A stretch of 64,000 bases of DNA from Sphingobium_A sp965228065 (GCA_965228065.1 OZ245788.1:2604001-2668000); one strand, 5' to 3'. Shown: positions 23,621-33,159, numbered from the stretch's first letter. Notes: generated by a model not told the origin, from the letters alone. Made by a program: numbers and translations.

Positions 23621-24493
23621 TCAGCTTTGCGAATGCGTGGCGCGGCGGCGCCCGGCCATGGTTGCGAGGACCGCGCCTGCCACGACGAGTGTGCAGGACA
23701 GGGCCAGCCGGCCGCTCATCGCGGCGTGGCCGGTCAGGATGAGCAGGCAGGTGGACAGTACCGGTGCGCTGAACGCAAGCACGCCGAGCATGCCGACATG
23801 GCCGTGTTTGGTGCCGAGATCCCAGGCGAGAAAGGCCAGGCCGAACGGCCCGATGCCGATCGCCAGAACGAGCAGCGCCTGGCCGGTGCCGGGCCAGGGC
23901 AGGGGCGTTCCGCTCGCTGCCATCACGGCGGCGCCGATCAGCGCGACCAGCCCGAATATGCCGATCAATGCCTCGCTCGGGATCGCGGCGAAACGCGCGT
24001 TGCGGATGCTGTAGCGCGTCCAGACGATCGCTGCGGCGAGTGCCGCGGCGTGGCCCCAGCTCGGCCGCTCGAAACCGCCGGGTTGGTACAGGAGCAGCGC
24101 GACGCCGGTGAAACCGATCAGCGCGCCTGGCAGCGTGTGCAGGATGCGCGTGCGGTCGGCCAGCACCGCGATCAGCAGCGGCCACAGATAATTGACCAGA
24201 TTGGCTTCGGCGGTGGGGGCGGTGCGCAGCGCCTGGAAATAAAGAAGGTGATAGCCACCAAGCGACAGAACAGCTTCAGCGACGAACGCATGCGGCAACC
24301 GGCGAATGTCGAGCATCGCCGCCCGGCCGGTGATGATCAGCCAGATCGCGCCGGCCACGAACGCCACCGCAAACCCCGCGGTCATCAATTGCAGAGATCC
24401 CCAGGCCGTCACGCCCACGCTGAGTGTGGCGAGGCCGGCCCAGAGCAGGATGGCGACGGCGCCGATCGCGGTGGCTGGTCTGGGGGAGATCAT
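23621..24493 (-). CDS. EamA-family drug/metabolite transporter
   Basis: A 290-residue inner-membrane protein with ten predicted helices in two EamA halves (about 5-130 and 148-280). The inner repeat marker is 'TAPTEANLVNYLWPLL' in the first half and 'FSAPVLSTCLLIL' in the second. EamA proteins usually export amino acids, nucleosides or other metabolites, sometimes import. It is the first gene of a two-gene unit with the creatininase-family hydrolase, so the two probably share a substrate pathway. Confidence 0.92.
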   Translation of the reverse strand: MISPRPATAIGAVAILLWAGLATLSVGVTAWGSLQLMTAGFAVAFVAGAIWLIITGRAAMLDIRRLPHAFVAEAVLSLGGYHLLYFQALRTAPTAEANLVNYLWPLLIAVLADRTRILHTLPGALIGFTGVALLLYQPGGFERPSWGHAAALAAAIVWTRYSIRNARFAAIPSEALIGIFGLVALIGAAVMAASGTPLPWPGTGQALLVLAIGIGPFGLAFLAWDLGTKHGHVGMLGVLAFSAPVLSTCLLILTGHAAMSGRLALSCTLVVAGAVLATMAGRRRATHSQS

Positions 24494-24553
24494 AGGTGTC
24501 GAAAGCCCGGCGACCGCCCATTCGTCAAGCGGAATCGATTTTCGGAAGTTTCG

Positions 24554-24581
24554 ATTCGAAGAAAATATTTTGATATCGAAT
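24554..24581. promoter_or_regulatory. AT-rich dyad operator candidate before the amine-catabolism receptor
   Basis: ATTCGA (24554-24559) and TCGAAT (24576-24581) flank an AAAATATTTT palindrome. The site is strikingly AT-rich for this genome and lies between the EamA and TonB-receptor genes. It overlaps a possible promoter for the receptor: TTGATA at 24570, 15-bp spacer, TATGCT at 24591. A regulator bound here could control both directions. Confidence 0.45.
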
Positions 24582-24751
24582 ATTTTTCCTTATGCTCGGG
24601 ATATCCGGTGATTCGCAATTGAGATTGCAACGCATCGGTGGACCGATTCCGGCACAGGCTCGGGACGGGCCCGGAGGAGCAGCTCGGCCAATAAATCCCT
24701 GAATCAAGGGAGGTCGAGTGTCATCAGACCATTGGTGTGAAGGGGATCGGC

Positions 24752-27160
24752 ATGACCGACAGATTAGAGTCGTTTGGCTATTCGAGGAAAATTCTGTTTC
24801 GAAAATCTTTGTGGCTTGCCGCTGCGGCGCTGCCTGCGCTCTGGGTGGGCGCGGCGGACGCGCAATCGACCAGCGAGGCGGATGGCCTCGGCAATCAGGA
24901 TGATATCGTCGTCACCGCGCGCAAGCGTGAGGAGACGCTGAGCAACGTTCCGATCTCGGCCGCGGCCATTTCGGGCGACCAGCTCGAAAAGACGAGCGTG
25001 CCCGACCTGTTCGAGACGCAATATCTCATTCCCGGCCTGCTGATCGACAAGGGCAATGGCAACGAGAACACGATCACGATCCGCGGCGCCGGCTCGGGCG
25101 TGCTCGGCGTCGGTGTCGAACCCTCGACCGCGCTCCATATCGATGGCGTCTACGTTTCTCGCCTCACTTCGCTCAATGCCGCCTATCTCGACGTCGAGCG
25201 GATCGAGGTGCTGCGCGGACCGCAGGGCACGCTCTATGGCCGCAATTCGATCGGCGGCAGCATCAACATCATCTCGAAGCGCCCGACATCGACGCCCGAA
25301 TTCCGCTTTCAGGGGGAAGCCGGCACCTATGGTCATGTGATGGCGCAGGCGATCGCCAGCGGTCCGATCGCGGGCGACAGCCTGCTGGGCCGGATCGCGG
25401 TGCAGCAGCTGTCCGAAACCGGCTATATGAAGAACCTCGCCACCGGCCGCGACTATGGCAAGGTGAACCACTTCAGCGTGCGCGGATCGATCCTGGGCAA
25501 GATCGACGACAGCAAGGAAGTGGTGCTGCGCGTCGATTATGATCGCCAGCGCGACGATGGTCAGGCGCAAAAGGGCATCGGCATCGGCCAGGATCCGCGC
25601 GACCGGTTCGACCTGCGCCCGCTCGGCGCGATCGAGCCCGGCGGCTATTATGAGTTCGGCAACGATCTCGCCAATTATGCGGACAGCGACGTGTTCGGCC
25701 TCAACGCGCAGTTCAACTGGACGATGGATACGATCGGGTTCCGTTCGATCACCGGTTTCCGCGACGATCGCAGTCGTGCGCTGACTGATCTCGATGCCAG
25801 CAATGTCGAACTCGGCAATAACGCCGTCACCAATCACGGCACGCAGTTCACGCAGGAACTGCAGCTGTTCAGCCGCGGCGACAGCCGGCTCGAATGGCTG
25901 GTCGGCGCCTTCTTTTTCAAGGACACGTCGCGTTACAGCTTCACCCAGTCGCTTAACACCGCGCATAATCGCCTGATCGGCGCGGGATTTCTGGGCCTTG
26001 GCGGGTTGGACGCTTTTGTTCTGCCGCCGGCATCCTCGCCGACCAGCTGGACCTCGGTCGCGGCCGAACGCCAGCGGGTGAACACGACCAGCTTCGCAGT
26101 GTTCGCCAACGCCACCTATCGCTTCGCCGACTGGCTGAGCCTGAACGGCGGGATCCGCTACAGCACCGAAAAGAAGCGTTTCACAGGGCAGGCGGCGAAC
26201 GTCTATATCGATCCGAACCTCGGCCCGGTCGTGGTCAACACGACGGTCGTTCCCTTCGCTGTCCGCCCGACCACGATCGATGCCGCGCGCGACAACGCAC
26301 AGTTCAAGGATAGCTACGACAATATCCTGCCCAGCGTGACGCTGTCGTCCAAGCCGGTCGAAGAACTGCTGCTCTACGCCACCTATTCGCAGGGATTCCA
26401 TTCGGGCGGCGTCAATCTGCGCCTGTCGCAGAGTTCGCTGGCGGCCGCGTCGTTCAATCCGGAAAAGGCCAAAAACTACGAGGCAGGCGCCAAGCTCGAC
26501 CTGTTCCGCGGCCGGCTGCGCGCCAATCTGGCACTCTACCAACTCGATTATACCGATCGGCAGGTTTCGTCGGTTTTCGCCGATCCGACGACCGGGATCA
26601 TTCGCAACATCACCTTGAACGGCGTCGAGACCCGTTCGCGCGGGCTCGAGTTCGAACTGTCGGCGCGCGTGACCGATCAACTGACACTCACCGGTTCGGC
26701 GGGGCTGATCAAGACCAAGCTGATGAAGGATACGCGTCCGGTCGACCCCAACGACCCCAGCAAGGGCAATGTGATCGTCGACGTATCCGGCGAGGGCCGC
26801 GAACTGCCGGGCATTCCCAAGAAGAGCCTCAGCCTGATCGCGAACCATGTCATGCCGGTGTCGAACACGCTCGCGCTGGACACCACCCTGTCCTGGGCAT
26901 GGCGCGCACGCACGCCGGTCTACGCCACGGTCGGGGGTATCCAGGCGCTCGATCCCAATCTGGCGATCCCCGCCTATCATCTGGTCAACGGGCAAATTCA
27001 GTTTCGCGGGATCGACAATGACTGGGGCATTGGCGTCTACGCCAAGAATCTGCTCGACACGCAATATTCCTATGCGTTGTTCGCGGGCAGCCTTGCGGTC
27101 CGTCGTGCCTATGTTGCCCCACCGCGTGAACTGGGCGTACGCGTATTCAAGTCCTTCTGA
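24752..27160 (+). CDS. TonB-dependent receptor
   Basis: An 802-residue outer-membrane receptor without an STN domain. After a signal sequence ending 'AADAQS' (about 37) come the TonB-box-like 'DDIVVTARKREETL' (about 50-63), the plug motif 'IEVLRGPQGTLYGRNSIGG' (about 150-168) and a barrel ending 'RVFKSF'. ATG 24752 has AAGGGG upstream. The next gene is an FAD amine oxidase, and the divergent pair is a creatininase-family hydrolase with an EamA transporter, so a nitrogen-rich organic ligand is more likely than iron. It belongs to the large sphingomonad group with uncharacterised ligands. Confidence 0.93.
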   Translation: MTDRLESFGYSRKILFRKSLWLAAAALPALWVGAADAQSTSEADGLGNQDDIVVTARKREETLSNVPISAAAISGDQLEKTSVPDLFETQYLIPGLLIDKGNGNENTITIRGAGSGVLGVGVEPSTALHIDGVYVSRLTSLNAAYLDVERIEVLRGPQGTLYGRNSIGGSINIISKRPTSTPEFRFQGEAGTYGHVMAQAIASGPIAGDSLLGRIAVQQLSETGYMKNLATGRDYGKVNHFSVRGSILGKIDDSKEVVLRVDYDRQRDDGQAQKGIGIGQDPRDRFDLRPLGAIEPGGYYEFGNDLANYADSDVFGLNAQFNWTMDTIGFRSITGFRDDRSRALTDLDASNVELGNNAVTNHGTQFTQELQLFSRGDSRLEWLVGAFFFKDTSRYSFTQSLNTAHNRLIGAGFLGLGGLDAFVLPPASSPTSWTSVAAERQRVNTTSFAVFANATYRFADWLSLNGGIRYSTEKKRFTGQAANVYIDPNLGPVVVNTTVVPFAVRPTTIDAARDNAQFKDSYDNILPSVTLSSKPVEELLLYATYSQGFHSGGVNLRLSQSSLAAASFNPEKAKNYEAGAKLDLFRGRLRANLALYQLDYTDRQVSSVFADPTTGIIRNITLNGVETRSRGLEFELSARVTDQLTLTGSAGLIKTKLMKDTRPVDPNDPSKGNVIVDVSGEGRELPGIPKKSLSLIANHVMPVSNTLALDTTLSWAWRARTPVYATVGGIQALDPNLAIPAYHLVNGQIQFRGIDNDWGIGVYAKNLLDTQYSYALFAGSLAVRRAYVAPPRELGVRVFKSF

Positions 27161-27247
27161 AGAGATGGGTGATGGCCGGACGTGTCGGTCATCACCCATA
27201 TGATTGACCGGGCGCGCGTATGGCGCCCGATGGAGTGCGCCATTTCA

Positions 27248-28381
27248 ATGTCATCGCCTCTCGAAATTCTGATCGTCGGTGCCGGCATCGCCGGCGTCTC
27301 GCTGGCGAGCGAACTGGCCGGCCGCCACCATGTGACCATCGTCGAGGCGGAATCCGCCATCGGCTATCATGCCACCGGGCGCTCGGCCGCCATGTATCTG
27401 GCGGGCTATGGCAATGATGTCGTTCGCGCGCTGACCCGGGCGAGCAAAGCCTTTCTCGACACGCCGCCCGCAGGCTTCACCGACGGCCCGATCCTGACGC
27501 CGCGCCCGCTTATCACCGTCGCGCAGAGTGGAACGGCGACCGGGTTCGATCAGCCGCATTATCTGGGGCAGGAGGCACTGTCCGCATCCGAGGCCGCCGC
27601 GATCGTCCCGATCCTGCGTAGCGAGCGGTTGATTGGTGCGATGATCGACCGCGCAGCCGCAGAGGTCGACACCGATCGCCTGCATCAGGGCTATGCGCGT
27701 GCCGCCCGGCAGGCAGGCGCCATGCTGCATCTGGATACCCGCATCGAAGCCGCACGACGCCATGACGGCAAATGGCGCATAACCACTTCGAAAGGCGAGA
27801 TTTCAGCGGACACCGTCATCAATGCGGCGGGCGCCTGGGCCGATCACATTGCCGTCTGTTTCGGCGCGAAGCCATGCGGTCTGATTGCCGCGCGGCGAAC
27901 GGCGCTGCTGGCCGAACTGCCGACGGACACGATCGCGGCGCAGTCGCACGACTGGCCGATGGTAATGACCGCCAATGAGGATCTCTACTTCAAGCCCGAT
28001 GCCGGGCTGCTGCTGATCTCTCCGGCGGACGAGACGCCGTCCGAGCCGTGCGACGCCCAACCCGAAGAACTGGATATCGCGATTGCGATCGACCGGTTCG
28101 AGACGCTGTGCGACATGCCGGTACGCCGCATCCGCCATCGCTGGGCGGGCTTGCGCACCTTCGCTCCGGACCGCACGCCGATCGTCGGCCATGACGCGGA
28201 TAGTCCCGGCTTCTTCTGGTTCGCGGGGCAGGGGGGATATGGCCTGCAGATGGCGCCGGCGCTTGCCCGGCTGGGCGCGGCGATCTTCGAAGAGCGCGAT
28301 ACGCAGGACGATCTGGCCCCTGGCATCATCCAGGCTTTGTCGCCTGCAAGATTCGGGACCGCCGCCTCGGCTGTGCCCTGA
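27248..28381 (+). CDS. FAD-dependent amine/amino-acid oxidase (DAO family)
   Basis: A 377-residue flavoprotein with the Rossmann GxGxxG in 'ILIVGAGIAGVSLASELA' (about 6-23), a substrate domain and the C-terminal FAD contact 'GFFWFAGQGGYGLQMAPA' (about 322-339). It fits the DAO family (glycine oxidase, D-amino-acid dehydrogenase, sarcosine oxidase). The ATG at 27248 is chosen because the GxGxxG then sits at the usual distance from the N-terminus; ATG 27230 is in frame too. Downstream of the receptor by 87 bp, it probably oxidises the imported ligand or its breakdown product. Confidence 0.9.
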   Translation: MSSPLEILIVGAGIAGVSLASELAGRHHVTIVEAESAIGYHATGRSAAMYLAGYGNDVVRALTRASKAFLDTPPAGFTDGPILTPRPLITVAQSGTATGFDQPHYLGQEALSASEAAAIVPILRSERLIGAMIDRAAAEVDTDRLHQGYARAARQAGAMLHLDTRIEAARRHDGKWRITTSKGEISADTVINAAGAWADHIAVCFGAKPCGLIAARRTALLAELPTDTIAAQSHDWPMVMTANEDLYFKPDAGLLLISPADETPSEPCDAQPEELDIAIAIDRFETLCDMPVRRIRHRWAGLRTFAPDRTPIVGHDADSPGFFWFAGQGGYGLQMAPALARLGAAIFEERDTQDDLAPGIIQALSPARFGTAASAVP

Positions 28382-28384
28382 AGA

Positions 28385-29401
28385 TCAGCGCGCCAGAGGC
28401 GAGAAGCAGACGCCGGCATCCGATGCGGACCCGAGCGCGCCAATCACGGCGGGATCGAGCCCGATCGTCTCGCCGTCGAGCTTCGCTTCCGACCGGATGA
28501 CGCGGAAATTTGCCAGATCCTGCGTTGCGATCAGGCCGGGCACAGGTTGGTCGCCCATGCCCGCTTGCGTGGTCAGGCCGATGCGCGTCTGGGCGACGGT
28601 GCGGATCTTCGATCGCTGCGCCACGACCTGCGGGCCCGCATCGAACACGTCGACGCAATTCTCGTAGTTGAATCCTTCGTCGATCAGCATGGCCATGGCG
28701 ATCGCGCTGGACGCATGCGCACGGCCGACCGCGGCGCGCGTGCTTTCGGGGAGCAGGCCGAGATAGATGGGGTGTTTGGGCATCAGGTCGGCGATGAATT
28801 CTGCGCCATTCACTGCGCTGATCCGGTCGGCCTTTGCGAAGTCCATATGGAAGAAGCGCTCGCCCACTGCCGACCAGAAGGGGTTGCTGCCGTCGGGTTC
28901 CTGCCAGCCGCGCATCTCTGCAATCACACGATCCGCAAACAGGTCCGGAAACGCTGCCATCAGCATATAGCGGCTCTGCGCTAGCAGCCGCCCCGCGCCG
29001 CCGCGCCGCAGCGCGGGGGAAACGGCGAGCGTGCCGATTTCCGTGGTGCCGGTATATTCGTTCGACAGATGGAGCACCTCCGTATCGAGCCCGAAATCGA
29101 TCGACGACGAATGATGGATCAGCCGGTTCACATGATAGGAGAAGAAACCATAGGGGCGGCCGATGCTGGGATAGACCGCGGCGGTGCCGAGCACCGCGCC
29201 GCTTTCGATATCCTCCAGCACCATGAAGAACTGGGCCTGTTCGGCGGGCTGACGGCGGTCGAAGCTGGCGATCGAGGCTTCGATCTTTTCACCCAGTGCG
29301 TCGCGATCGTCGGGCAGGGTGGTCATCCCCGGCCCGAGTGCGGTTGCCAGCTCGGACAAGGCGTTATGATCTTGCAGCCGAACCGGCCTTACCACCCACA
29401 T
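28385..29401 (-). CDS. astA: Arginine N-succinyltransferase
   Basis: A 338-residue enzyme of the AstA family, first step of the arginine succinyltransferase pathway (succinyl-CoA plus arginine). The start 'MWVVRPVRLQDHNALSELA', the block 'STRAAVGRAHASSA' and 'LIDEGFNYENCVDVFDAGPQV' in part (about 240-265) are characteristic. AGAGGGG lies upstream of ATG 29401. No other ast gene is in the window. The stop is 3 bp from the convergent oxidase stop. With the neighbouring oxidase and creatininase-family hydrolase it suggests catabolism of guanidino or amino compounds. Confidence 0.92.
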   Translation of the reverse strand: MWVVRPVRLQDHNALSELATALGPGMTTLPDDRDALGEKIEASIASFDRRQPAEQAQFFMVLEDIESGAVLGTAAVYPSIGRPYGFFSYHVNRLIHHSSSIDFGLDTEVLHLSNEYTGTTEIGTLAVSPALRRGGAGRLLAQSRYMLMAAFPDLFADRVIAEMRGWQEPDGSNPFWSAVGERFFHMDFAKADRISAVNGAEFIADLMPKHPIYLGLLPESTRAAVGRAHASSAIAMAMLIDEGFNYENCVDVFDAGPQVVAQRSKIRTVAQTRIGLTTQAGMGDQPVPGLIATQDLANFRVIRSEAKLDGETIGLDPAVIGALGSASDAGVCFSPLAR

Positions 29402-29590
29402 GATTTTTTGCCCCTCTTTGTGCCCGGCGTTGTCCCGATGGGGCCGCCCTAGCTGTGCGCGTCGCAAATATACAGCTGTGCCGGGGCCTCGATCTTATCA
29501 TTTTGGGCCCGCAGTCGTGCAAGCCGGTACTTGTGCAGCCGTGCAAGATGAGTGACCAACGGCAGCTGTTGCCAAGCGGAGCGCGGATTC

Positions 29591-31102
29591 ATGCGAAGCG
29601 GGACGATGTCATGGTTCTTGATCGCCAGCCTTGGTCTCGCCGGCTGTGGCGAGAAGACGTCGAATCCCGCACCACCTCGCCTTGAGGCGCCTGTCTCGCT
29701 GGAGGATCGGTCTTCGACGATCCGCATGCCGGTCGGCATCCCGCTGAGCCTTCTCGAAAAGGCGATCAATGCGGAAATCCCCACATTGCTCCAGAGGATC
29801 GACGAACCGCAACAGGCCTGCATCAAGACCAAAAGCAAGTTGTTGCCCGATATATCGTGCCGGTTGGCCGGTACGGTGCAGCGGGGCCCGATCCGCGTTT
29901 CGGGCAAGGGCGGCGCGCTGATCCTCACCATGCCGGTGCATGCGACCGTCAGTGCGGAGAATATCGGCAAGATCATCAAGCGGGAAACCGCGGACGGATC
30001 GATCGTGATCAGGGCCAGGGTCGATCTGGGTCTGACGCCGCAGTGGAAACCGCAGGCGCGGATCCGGGCGGATTATAGCTGGACCAACCGGATCGGCATC
30101 GATTTCCTCGGGCGGCGGATCACCTTCGCGTCGAAGGTCGATCCCAAGCTGAAGGCAGTGCTGGCGCAGCTCGAGCGCAGCCTGCCGGGCCACATCACCC
30201 GGCTTCAGGCGCGTGAGAAGGTGGCATCCGTCTGGGCGAAGGGGTTCACGTCCGTCCGGATCAAGACGGATCCGCAGATCTGGATGCGGCTGACGCCACA
30301 ACAGGTCGGCTTTTCCGGCTATCGCGTGGTCGGCGATCAACTGGTCATCGGATTTTCGGCACGCGCACGGATGGAAACGCTGTTCGGCGATCAGCCAACC
30401 CCTGCGCCGGTCACGCCGTTGCCGGATCTGATGCGCACTTTGCCGCCCGGCGGCATCGACGTTTATGTGCCCGTGCTGGTCCGCTATGCAGTGCTCGAAA
30501 ATGTGGCACGCAAGGCGCTGCTGTCTCGCGATTACAAGGGCATCAAGCTGAAGGGCGGCGTCACCGTCGACGCATTGTTCAGCAATATCACCATCTATGG
30601 CACGCCCGACAATGGGATCGCTGTCGGGCTCGATACGGCGCTGCAGACGCTTGGCGGGTCGATTTCGACAAAGGGGCGGGTCTGGTTCGTTGCCCGGCCC
30701 ACGATCGATATCGAAAAGAAGGTCGTCGGCATCCGCGACCTGACCGTCGTCGGTCAGATGGACAGTCGCGCCTTCGATATGCTGCTCGACGCGATAAACC
30801 GCAGTTCGATCCGCGAGCGGATGATCAGGGATATCCGCTATGATTTCAGCAAGGAATATGCGGCCGGGCTGACCAAGGCGGATCAGTGGCTGGAGGCGGA
30901 GCCATTTGAAGGGTTCGTCTTCAAGGGTGACCTGGTCGATGCGAAAATCCAGAAGGTCCATATCGCGCCGGACGGATTGCTGGTCGAGGCATCAGCCACC
31001 GGCACCGGGGCGATGACCTATGCACCGCGTGAAGCGGCCAAGTTGGTCGAACTGCGCCGGCAGCGCCGGATCGCGCGCGAGCGCGCCGCAGCGGGGCAAT
31101 AG
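29591..31102 (+). CDS. DUF4403 family lipoprotein
   Basis: A 503-residue lipoprotein: signal sequence with lipobox 'LGLAGC' (Cys near residue 19), then a long beta-rich body with the DUF4403 pattern ('VGIPLSLLEKAINAEIPTLL', about 48-67; 'YAVLENVARKALL', about 299-311). Function is unknown; the fold is probably a tandem of lipid-binding-type barrels, but this is a guess. ATG 29591 is preferred; ATG 29606 still keeps the lipobox. A secreted M28 peptidase follows 70 bp downstream. Confidence 0.85.
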   Translation: MRSGTMSWFLIASLGLAGCGEKTSNPAPPRLEAPVSLEDRSSTIRMPVGIPLSLLEKAINAEIPTLLQRIDEPQQACIKTKSKLLPDISCRLAGTVQRGPIRVSGKGGALILTMPVHATVSAENIGKIIKRETADGSIVIRARVDLGLTPQWKPQARIRADYSWTNRIGIDFLGRRITFASKVDPKLKAVLAQLERSLPGHITRLQAREKVASVWAKGFTSVRIKTDPQIWMRLTPQQVGFSGYRVVGDQLVIGFSARARMETLFGDQPTPAPVTPLPDLMRTLPPGGIDVYVPVLVRYAVLENVARKALLSRDYKGIKLKGGVTVDALFSNITIYGTPDNGIAVGLDTALQTLGGSISTKGRVWFVARPTIDIEKKVVGIRDLTVVGQMDSRAFDMLLDAINRSSIRERMIRDIRYDFSKEYAAGLTKADQWLEAEPFEGFVFKGDLVDAKIQKVHIAPDGLLVEASATGTGAMTYAPREAAKLVELRRQRRIARERAAAGQ

Positions 31103-31172
31103 CCTTTTCATTTGCATCTCCGCCCCTCCGCTCGCTACCCCGCTGTTTCGATCCAGACCTCCGGAGTATGCC

Positions 31173-32813
31173 ATGCGCCTTCTCGCCAGCGCCGCCGTCA
31201 TCGCCTTTCTCGCCGCCGCGCCGCTGGCTGCACAAACCGCGAAGCCGGATATCTCGATCGACACGATGAAGCGTGTCACGAAGGAATTGTCCTCCGATGC
31301 GTTCGAGGGGCGTGCACCGGGCACGGCCGGTGAGGAAAAGACGCTCGCGCTGCTGACTGCCGAATTCGCGAAGCTTGGCCTCAAGCCCGGTAACAAGGGC
31401 AGCTGGCTGCAGGATGTTCCGCTGGTCGAGATCACGGCGAAGAATGTGTCGCCGCTCACCTTCACCGGGGGCAAGAGCGCGGTCTCCGCAGCCTATGGCC
31501 CCGAGATGGTGATCGGCACCTATCGCGTCGTTCCGCATATCGCGGTGAAGGACAGCCCCGTCGTGTTCGTCGGTTACGGCATCAACGCGCCGGAGAAGAA
31601 CTGGAACGATTATGCCGGCCTCGATGTGAAGGGGAAGACCGTCATCATCCTCGTCAACGATCCCGATTACGAGACGGCGGGGCTCGACGGGCCGTTCGGC
31701 GGCCGCGCGATGACCTATTATGGTCGCTGGACCTACAAGTTCGAGGAGGCCGCGCGGCAGGGCGCCGCCGCCGCGATCATCGTCCATGACACCGTGCCAG
31801 CCGCCTATGGCTGGAACGTCGTCCAGTCGAGCTGGACTGGTGCACAGCAGGTCGCCGATGCGCCCGACGGCAATATGCGCGCTGCTCCGGCGATCGGCTG
31901 GCTCAGCAACGACAAGGCGAAGGCGCTGATGGCAAGCGCGGGACAGGATCTGGCCGCGCTCACCGCCGCCGCCAAGAAGCCGGGGTTCAAGCCCGTCGCG
32001 CTGGGCGTGAAGGCCTCGCTCTCGTTCGACAATACGCTGCGCAAACATGCGTCAAAGAACTTCATCGCGATCCTGCCCGGCAAGGCGCGGCCCGACGATT
32101 ATGTGCTCTACACCGCGCATTGGGATCATCTCGGCCGCTGCAAACCGGCGCCCGACGGCGACGATATCTGCAACGGCGCAGTCGACAATGCCAGCGGCAC
32201 CGCCGCGCTGGTCGCGCTTGCCGAAGCCCATGTGAAGGCTGGCGTGCCCGATCGCAGCCTGGCGTTTCTGGCCGTCACCGCCGAGGAATCGGGGCTGCTC
32301 GGCTCCAAATATTATGGCGAGAACCCGGTGCTGCCGCTCGCGAACACCGTCGCCGGCGTCAACATGGATGCGCTGAGCGTCGCGGGGGCGGCGAAGAATG
32401 TGATCGTGATCGGCAAGGGCAAATCCGATCTCGACGCCTCGCTCGACCGCGCTCTCGCCGTCGAAGGCCGCGTCGCAACGCAGGAACCGACCCCGGAAAA
32501 GGGTTTCTATTATCGCTCGGACCATTTCAGCCTCGCGAAACAGGGTGTGCCGATGCTCTATTTCGAGGGCGGCGACGATCTGGTCGTCGGCGGCACCGCG
32601 GCGGGCGCCGCGGCGGCAAAGGATTATGAGGAGCATCGCTATCACGGGCCGAAGGACGAATATGATCCGTCCTGGGACTGGACCGGCATCGCATCCGATC
32701 TGCGGCTCTATTACACGATCGGCCGCGAACTCGCCGAGAGCAATGCCTGGCCGAACTGGGTGGCCGGCGACGAATTCCGCGCGGCGCGGGACAAGAGCCG
32801 GGCCGGGCGGTAG
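31173..32813 (+). CDS. M28-family secreted metallopeptidase with PA domain
   Basis: A 546-residue exported zinc aminopeptidase-like enzyme. The signal peptide is 'MRLLASAAVIAFLAAAPLAA' (1-20). A PA insert lies at about 140-290. The M28 zinc site is spread over 'YTAHWDHLG' (His and the bridging Asp region, about 312-320), 'NGAVDNASGTAA' (Asp, about 334-345), 'VTAEESGLLG' (Glu-Glu, about 368-377) and 'RSDHFSLA' (His, about 452). GGAG precedes ATG 31173. It removes N-terminal residues from peptides outside the cytoplasm and could feed the neighbouring TonB receptor, but this is not shown. Confidence 0.94.
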   Translation: MRLLASAAVIAFLAAAPLAAQTAKPDISIDTMKRVTKELSSDAFEGRAPGTAGEEKTLALLTAEFAKLGLKPGNKGSWLQDVPLVEITAKNVSPLTFTGGKSAVSAAYGPEMVIGTYRVVPHIAVKDSPVVFVGYGINAPEKNWNDYAGLDVKGKTVIILVNDPDYETAGLDGPFGGRAMTYYGRWTYKFEEAARQGAAAAIIVHDTVPAAYGWNVVQSSWTGAQQVADAPDGNMRAAPAIGWLSNDKAKALMASAGQDLAALTAAAKKPGFKPVALGVKASLSFDNTLRKHASKNFIAILPGKARPDDYVLYTAHWDHLGRCKPAPDGDDICNGAVDNASGTAALVALAEAHVKAGVPDRSLAFLAVTAEESGLLGSKYYGENPVLPLANTVAGVNMDALSVAGAAKNVIVIGKGKSDLDASLDRALAVEGRVATQEPTPEKGFYYRSDHFSLAKQGVPMLYFEGGDDLVVGGTAAGAAAAKDYEEHRYHGPKDEYDPSWDWTGIASDLRLYYTIGRELAESNAWPNWVAGDEFRAARDKSRAGR

Positions 32814-32865
32814 GCGGCGAGCGCGTGCCAACGGAAACCCTGACTTCGAACCAAGCCCGCCGCCA

Positions 32866-32972
32866 CCCCAAATCCGTTCGTCCCGAGCGAAGCCGAGGAC
32901 CAACTGCGCCATTAGCCTCGGCTGCGCTCGGCTTATTCCCTCGACTTCGCTCGGGACAAACGGGTTTTGGGG
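32866..32972. repeat. REP-like imperfect inverted repeat
   Basis: Arms of about 33-35 bp (32866-32898 and 32938-32972) share CCCCAAA...GTCCCGAGCGAAG and its complement, separated by about 40 bp holding a third partial copy (CCTCGGCTGCGCTCGG). GTCCCGAGCGAAG repeats of this type are common between genes in sphingomonads. It lies between the M28 peptidase and the next receptor. Confidence 0.75.
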
Positions 32973-33159
32973 CTCGATCACATCGCCTCGGCCTCATCGC
33001 ATATGCTCCGCATAAATCCCGGACAGCGGTACGCGAACACGGGGATCCCGCTTCTTCCTCCTTCGTCAAAGCGGCGATCGGCAACACTTGGTAAAGGCTG
33101 ATGCGTTACGCGTCGCCCTCCGATCGATGATGTCGTCGTCGGTCGCGCCGGGGGGATGA
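32973..33159 (+). promoter_or_regulatory. Leader of the TonB receptor with a dyad element
   Basis: No gene is seen. CCGCATAAATCCCGG at 33008-33022 resembles the AT-rich dyads before the peptide-scavenging genes at 54-62 kb (compare CCGCATAAGTATTCCGGG at 54171). It may mark regulation of this receptor by the same or a related Lrp-family protein. No clear -35/-10 pair is visible. Confidence 0.4.

Noticed and set aside
22878..24185. 435-codon reading of the creatininase-family gene into the EamA gene
   Set aside because: Residues before the MLLHM start are the EamA gene read out of frame; the start at 23609 has its own ribosome site.
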